Source: Jiangella alba
GTDB lineage: Bacteria; Actinomycetota; Actinomycetes; Jiangellales; Jiangellaceae
Direction: 5' to 3'
Assembly (NCBI RefSeq): GCF_900106035.1
Contig: NZ_FNUC01000003.1
Location: forward strand, 3,093,501 to 3,157,500
Length of the DNA: 64,000 bases
Numbering within the stretch: position 1 is the stretch's first letter; every line of letters starts with the position of its first letter. The position numbers and the translations under genes are program-made. Under the pieces are notes generated by a model that saw only the letters and a program-made list of their open reading frames with translations, made no database searches and was not told the DNA's origin. Below are positions 60,515-64,000 of the stretch, in pieces.

Positions 60515-62065
60515 GTGCTGCTGAAGGACGTCGCCGACACCTCCGCCGCCGTCGCCGGGGTCTCCGGGCGGCTGGCGAAGACCGACCTGCTCGCCGGCTG
60601 CCTGCGCCGGGCCGCGCCCGGCGAGGCCGCGGTGGTCGCCAGCTACCTCGCCGGAGAGCTGCGGCAGCGGCGCACCGGCCTCGGCTACGCGTCGCTGCGC
60701 GATCTCCCGCCTGCCGCTGACGTCGCGTCGCTGTCGGTGCTCGAGGTCGACGCCGCGTTCGCCGCGCTGGCCGAGCTGTCGGGGAAGGGCTCCACGGCGG
60801 CGCGGCGCGAGCGGCTGCGCGAGCTGATGGCCCGCGCCACCGCGTCCGAGCAGCGGCTGCTGGCCGGGCTGGTCTCCGGTGAGCTGCGCCAGGGCGCCCT
60901 CGACGGCGTCCTGACCGAGGCGGTCGCGCGCGCCTCGTCCGTGCCGGCCGTCGAGGTGCGGCGGGCCGTCACCGTCGCTGGGGCGCTGGTGCCGGTGGCG
61001 GCCGCGGTGCTGGCGTCGGGGGCCGACGGGCTGGCGTCCTTCCGGCTGACCGTCGGGTCGCCGCTGCGGCCCATGCTGGCCTCCCCCGCGCCCGACATCG
61101 CCGACGCGCTGGGGCGCACCGGCGAGGCCGCCGTCGAGTGGAAGGTCGACGGCGTCCGGGTGCAGATCCACCGCGACGGCAGCGACGTCGCCGTGTTCAC
61201 CCGCACGCTCGACGACATCACCGCCAACGTGCCCGAGCTGGTCGAGGCGGCGCTGGCGCTGCCGGTCCGGTCGGTGGTGCTCGACGGCGAGACCATCGCG
61301 CTCGGCCCGTCCGGCCGGCCGCTGCCGTTCCAGCGCACCGGGTCGCGGGTCAGCAGCCGGGTCGACGTCGCCGCGGCGCGGGCCAAGGTGCCGCTGTCCC
61401 TCTTCGTCTTCGACGCCCTCCACGTCGACGGCGCCGACCTCATCGGGGCGCCCGGCACCGAGCGCTGGGCCGCGCTCTCCGACGTCGTGCCCGCACCGCT
61501 CCGGGTGCCGCGGCTCGTCACGGCGTCGGTGCCCGACGCGCAGGCCTTCTTCGACGACGCCATCGCCCAGGGCCACGAGGGCGTCATCGTCAAGGGCCTC
61601 GACGTTCCCTACGAGGCGGGCCGGCGGGGTGCGGGCTGGCTGAAGGTGAAGCCGCGGCACACCCTCGACCTCGCCATCCTCGCCGCCGAGTGGGGTCACG
61701 GGCGGCGGCAGGGGTGGCTGTCCAACCTGCACCTCGGCGCGCTCGACCCGTCCGGCGCCTATGGCCCGGCCGGCGGGTGGGTCATGCTCGGCAAGACGTT
61801 CAAGGGGCTCACCGACGCCATGCTGACGTGGCAGACGGCCGAGCTGCAGGCGCTCGCGTCCGGGCCCACCGACGGCTGGGTGGTCCAGGTGCGGCCGGAG
61901 CTGCTGGTCGAGATCGCCTTCGACGGCGTCCAGACGTCGCCGCGCTATCCCGCCGGGGTGGCGTTGAGGTTCGCCCGCGTGCTGCGACACCGTCCCGACA
62001 AACCGGCCGCCGAGGCCGACACCATCGAGTCCGTGCTGGAGATCCGCGGGCCCGTTTCCACCTAG
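60515..62065 (+). CDS. ligB: ATP-dependent DNA ligase LigB
   Basis: The 516-residue ligase has an N-terminal DNA-binding domain (VLLKDVADTSAAVAGVSGRLAK, by its parts: LLKDVADTSAAVAG and LSGKGSTAARRERL) and a catalytic core. The AMP-accepting lysine K210 is in EWKVDGVRVQ (motif I), then FDALHVDG, GHEGVIVKGLD (motif IV) and GAGWLKVKPRHTLDL (motif V), followed by the OB-fold. In mycobacteria LigB is a non-essential replicative-like ATP ligase beside the NAD-dependent LigA. GTG 60515 is six bases after CAGACT, as in mprA. The N-terminus resembles mycobacterial LigB. It ends before a 660-bp geneless region. Confidence 0.92.
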   Translation: MLLKDVADTSAAVAGVSGRLAKTDLLAGCLRRAAPGEAAVVASYLAGELRQRRTGLGYASLRDLPPAADVASLSVLEVDAAFAALAELSGKGSTAARRERLRELMARATASEQRLLAGLVSGELRQGALDGVLTEAVARASSVPAVEVRRAVTVAGALVPVAAAVLASGADGLASFRLTVGSPLRPMLASPAPDIADALGRTGEAAVEWKVDGVRVQIHRDGSDVAVFTRTLDDITANVPELVEAALALPVRSVVLDGETIALGPSGRPLPFQRTGSRVSSRVDVAAARAKVPLSLFVFDALHVDGADLIGAPGTERWAALSDVVPAPLRVPRLVTASVPDAQAFFDDAIAQGHEGVIVKGLDVPYEAGRRGAGWLKVKPRHTLDLAILAAEWGHGRRQGWLSNLHLGALDPSGAYGPAGGWVMLGKTFKGLTDAMLTWQTAELQALASGPTDGWVVQVRPELLVEIAFDGVQTSPRYPAGVALRFARVLRHRPDKPAAEADTIESVLEIRGPVST

Positions 62066-62124
62066 CCGGGCTCGCGTGGGTTTGGTTTGCCGCGTTGGCC
62101 TGCCCCCTGCTGCTCTCGATGGTC

Positions 62125-62210
62125 GGGGGCGCGGGCGGTCGCCTCAAGCGGACCTCTTTGTTGGCGCTTCGCGCGGCGGAGGACCGCTTGACCCGGCCGC
62201 CCGCGCCCCC
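62125..62210. repeat. Long imperfect inverted repeat
   Basis: GGGGGCGCGGGCGG begins the left arm (62125-62156) and its complement CCGCCCGCGCCCCC ends the right arm (62179-62210). About 27 of 32 positions pair; the loop is about 22 bases. It begins 60 bases after ligB, so it may end that transcript, but its size is larger than a usual terminator. Confidence 0.75.
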
Positions 62211-62429
62211 GTTCAAGCAGCGTCAGGGGTCCGGCCGAACAATGGGCCCGGCTCTCACCTCTGCTGAGGTGCGGGTCCGCTGGCCTCTCGCCCTCGCTGG
62301 GTGGCGTTCTGGCTACCGACTCCGCTGGTGGTCCCGGTCCGCTGGCCGCTCACTGGCCGCTTCGGGTGTGGCGACCGGCTCCGCTCGGCTTGGTGTTCGC
62401 TGGCCGCTCGCTGGCCGGTGCTGCTCCAA

Positions 62430-62477
62430 GATCATCCAGGTTTCGGGGGGTGATAGCACCCCAAAACTTGGATGATC
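62430..62477. other. Stem-loop with 21-23-bp arms
   Basis: GATCATCCAGGTTTCGGGGG (with GTG) at 62430-62452 pairs with CACCCCAAAACTTGGATGAT (with C) at 62457-62477 around ATAG, with two G-T type mismatches and one bulged G. The arms are less GC-rich than their surroundings. GATGATC also appears in the stem-loop at 43258-43309. Confidence 0.7.
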
Positions 62478-62602
62478 ATGGCGCGAGCGCCGGAGCACGT
62501 CGCCCAGCAGCCGGCCTGGGACCGGCGACCTGGCATGGAAGCGGCGCGGACCGCGGGCCAACGAGCGCGCTGCGCGAGCGTCGCCTTTGGGGTAGGCATG
62601 AC

Positions 62603-62640
62603 CCGCCCCTCTAGGGAGGGTGCCCACCTTACGGGCGGGC
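62603..62640 (-). repeat. Dispersed copy related to the 215-bp repeat core
   Basis: Read on the minus strand this block is GCCCGCCCGTAAGGTGGGCA followed by CCCTCCCTAGAGGGGCGGG. It corresponds to the core of the 215-bp repeats (GCCCGCCCGTAGGGTGGGAG then the CCCTCCC palindrome). Around it, GCGGTTC also precedes the core in both places. This shows that the element is a family that occurs at separate sites, not only in the tandem array. Confidence 0.65.
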
Positions 62641-62725
62641 ACCGACAACGTCGCGCCGCGAACCGCGCCGCGACTGGCGCCGCCCGCCACCCCTGGCCGC
62701 AGTCGGGGCTTCGGCCGGCGGTGGG

Positions 62726-63487
62726 TCAGCGGCCGCCGCTGATGCCGCGGTGGGCTTGGGCCAGCCGCTCCATGCCGTCGGCCAGTACCTCGACGCCGGT
62801 GTGGTCGGACGAGCGCAGCAGCAGGCCCGCGGCCTCCCAGAGCGCCGTCTGCACCGCGTTGCCGGTCTGGTCGTCGGCCGCGGCGGTGGCGGCGGTCTCG
62901 AGGCCGGTGGTGGCGTCGACGAGGCGGGACCAGGAGGTCGGGGCGTAGCGGCCGGTGACGACGCGGACGCGCTCGCCCTCCTTGAGGACGGCGTCGCGCT
63001 CGCGGTCGAACAGGTACTGGCCGAGGGCCGCGCCGCCCACGCCGCCGCCGGCGACGCCGATGAGCAGGCCGAGGATGGCGCCGATGGCGCCGAGGCCGAG
63101 GACCAGCGCCAGCACGATCAGCAGCACCGCGCCGGCCGCCGCGCCGGCGATGGCCGGGATCAGCTGGTGGCGGCGCAGCCCGATGCCGACCACCTGGAAC
63201 ATGGGGGCCGGCTGGGCGAGCGCCTCGGCGACGCGGTCACGCAGCGGCTGGTCGTTCAGCCCGGGCCGCAGCACGGCGAACGTCTCGGGGACCGCCTGAC
63301 CGGACGAGGCCGCATGCGTGGGCCGTCCCGAGGTCCACCGGACGGCGCCCCAGGGGCGCTTCTCGACGACGTTGGGCAGCCACGAGCCGCGCTTGGCGTG
63401 CAGCCGATCGACGATCTCCTGCTGCTGCTCCCATGCCTGCGACCACTCCCACTCCTTCATCGCGCTCAGCGGGTGCGGTCGGCTCAT
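62726..63487 (-). CDS. Membrane protein with glycine-zipper helices, function unknown
   Basis: The 253-residue protein has a soluble N-terminal region rich in Trp and His/Arg (KEWEWSQAWEQQQEIVDRL) and two adjacent hydrophobic stretches near the middle. The second is a glycine zipper (GLLIGVAGGGVGGAALGQYL). A C-terminal soluble part follows (TGRYAPTSWSRLVDATTG). No named family was recognised. ATG 63487 has GGAGAG upstream; the longer frame to 63940 would be antisense to the SURF1 gene and is not supported. It diverges from the SURF1-like gene across 186 bp containing the palindrome GACATAAATGTC (63597-63608). Confidence 0.65.
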   Translation of the reverse strand: MSRPHPLSAMKEWEWSQAWEQQQEIVDRLHAKRGSWLPNVVEKRPWGAVRWTSGRPTHAASSGQAVPETFAVLRPGLNDQPLRDRVAEALAQPAPMFQVVGIGLRRHQLIPAIAGAAAGAVLLIVLALVLGLGAIGAILGLLIGVAGGGVGGAALGQYLFDRERDAVLKEGERVRVVTGRYAPTSWSRLVDATTGLETAATAAADDQTGNAVQTALWEAAGLLLRSSDHTGVEVLADGMERLAQAHRGISGGR

Positions 63488-63596
63488 CTCGATCTTCTCT
63501 CCATCGTGATCGTTCACCAGGGTGCACGTTGCCCGTCCCCCGAACGAGACTGTTCGAAGCCTACCCAACCGGCGACGGCGATCATTGGCCCATCCG

Positions 63597-63608
63597 GACA
63601 TAAATGTC
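63597..63608. promoter_or_regulatory. Small palindrome in a divergent spacer
   Basis: GACAT and ATGTC flank AA, giving a 12-bp palindrome with AT-rich centre in otherwise GC-rich DNA between the glycine-zipper and SURF1-like genes. It lies 65 bases before the SURF1 start. Operator function is inferred only. Confidence 0.3.
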
Positions 63609-63673
63609 TGATCTTGCCCAGCACGGCTCCCCCGCACGCACCGGGCCGCCCACCCGGCGGCTACGGTGTCAGT

Positions 63674-64000
63674 GTGTACCGGTTCCTGCTGACGCCCCGC
63701 TGGCTGCTGTTGCACGTCGCCGCGGTGGCGGCGGTCGCGGGTTGCCTGCTGCTCGGCTGGTGGCAGGCCGACGTCTACCAGGACAGCAGCGGACGGCACG
63801 AACTGCGCGACCGCGAGCCGGTCGCCGTCGCCGAGCTGGCCGCGCCCGGCGCCGAACTGGGCGACTCCGCCGACCGGCAGGCCGTCGCCACCGGCACGTA
63901 CGTCGCCGCCCAGCAGCAGCTGGTGCCCGGCCGGGTGCACGACGGCACGCTCGGCTCGTTCGTCGTCACGCCGCTGCAGACGGACGACGGCATGGTGGTG
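63674..64000 (+). CDS. SURF1 family protein, N-terminal part (runs off the window)
   Basis: The first 109 residues show the SURF1 layout: YRFLLTPRWLLLHVAAVAAV and GCLLLGWWQ forming the N-terminal transmembrane helix, then an extracytoplasmic part with AVATGTYVAAQQQLVPGR and SFVVTPLQTDDG. SURF1 proteins assist cytochrome c oxidase assembly. GTG 63674 is preceded at six bases by TACGGT, so the mRNA is probably leaderless. The gene continues beyond the end of the window, so the second transmembrane helix is not visible. Confidence 0.78.
   Translation, partial: MYRFLLTPRWLLLHVAAVAAVAGCLLLGWWQADVYQDSSGRHELRDREPVAVAELAAPGAELGDSADRQAVATGTYVAAQQQLVPGRVHDGTLGSFVVTPLQTDDGMVV

Larger units (their letters stand above)
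62066..62725. other. 660-bp non-coding region rich in hairpins
   Basis: Between ligB and the glycine-zipper protein no reading frame has coding character. The region holds a 32-bp-arm inverted repeat (62125-62210), a 6-bp hairpin CACCTC/GAGGTG (62256-62271), several CGCTGGCC repeats (62330-62420), a 21-23-bp stem-loop (62430-62477), and a copy of the repeat found at 42.6-43.2 kb (62603-62640, reverse strand). I treat these as separate features below. Confidence 0.6.

Noticed and set aside
62313..62690. Minus-strand frame of 125 codons in the hairpin-rich region
   Set aside because: Arg/Gly-rich, overlaps hairpins and a dispersed repeat, no ribosome-binding site and no recognisable domain.
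63541..63556. LexA (SOS) box CGAAC-GTTCG
   Set aside because: The spacer is six bases; the actinobacterial/Bacillus-type box needs four.

Overview
This window is high-GC DNA with start codons split between ATG and GTG, short or overlapping gene junctions (TGATG, ATGA, GTGA), and an actinobacterial gene set: SepH, DUF4193, DUF3710, DUF3159, DUF3093, an F420-type oxidoreductase, MprAB/HtrA, LigB and a coproporphyrin-type ferrochelatase with C-terminal cysteines. It therefore comes from the chromosome of an actinomycete. The exact genus cannot be read from the sequence; a non-mycobacterial lineage such as the Jiangellales or Propionibacteriales would fit. No tRNA, rRNA, CRISPR array, transposase or phage gene was seen.

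Layout. 0-6.9 kb: FAD oxidoreductase, AlkD-type DNA repair gene, fadA-fadB beta-oxidation operon, then a headless sigma-factor gene with its membrane partner. 7-15.5 kb: AI-2E-type transporter and dxs, two tandem paralogous membrane proteins, an AbiEi-like gene lacking its own stop codon, and aconitase behind a promoter with two candidate operators. 15.5-19.6 kb: lipoprotein, a 0.67-kb array of about 150-bp tandem repeats, and a coupled acyltransferase/secreted phospholipase A2 pair. 19.6-25 kb: two-component system whose kinase has a duplicated membrane module and a repeat tail, then glmS. 25-35.6 kb: LLM oxidoreductase, corA with a structured leader encoding a possible leader peptide, RNA methyltransferase, APC permease, two TrkA proteins, DUF3159, OB-fold protein, DUF3710, dut, thioesterase, DUF3093, DUF4193. 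From memory this last block has the order of M. tuberculosis Rv2689c-Rv2699c.

35.9-42.6 kb: an ABC exporter pair sits between DUF4193 and the inositol-phosphatase gene; then ferrochelatase, a lactone-oxidase-like flavoprotein and sepH. 42.6-43.3 kb: 215-bp tandem repeats with a perfect 18-bp palindrome in each copy, then a nested stem-loop. 43.5-51.8 kb: a 1264-residue secreted glycosidase/metallophosphoesterase, a sigma factor with a leaderless-type start, a decayed aminoglycoside phosphotransferase, thymidine kinase, an alkaline-phosphatase-superfamily protein and DUF5998. 51.9-62 kb: a GNAT/acyl-CoA-synthetase fusion, Gfo/Idh oxidoreductase, a secreted beta-solenoid-like protein, an MprA-MprB-HtrA envelope-stress cassette and DNA ligase LigB. 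62.1-62.7 kb is non-coding, full of long hairpins, and carries a relative of the 215-bp repeat. The window ends with a glycine-zipper membrane protein and the start of a SURF1-like gene.

The most unusual items are the corA leader (a Glu-Pro-Pro peptide whose codons can pair with its own ribosome-binding site), three repeat arrays of different kinds, and the repeat-bearing, internally duplicated histidine kinase. A second theme is leaderless expression: nine genes have a TANNNT-like or CAGACT hexamer placed 6-7 nt before the start codon.
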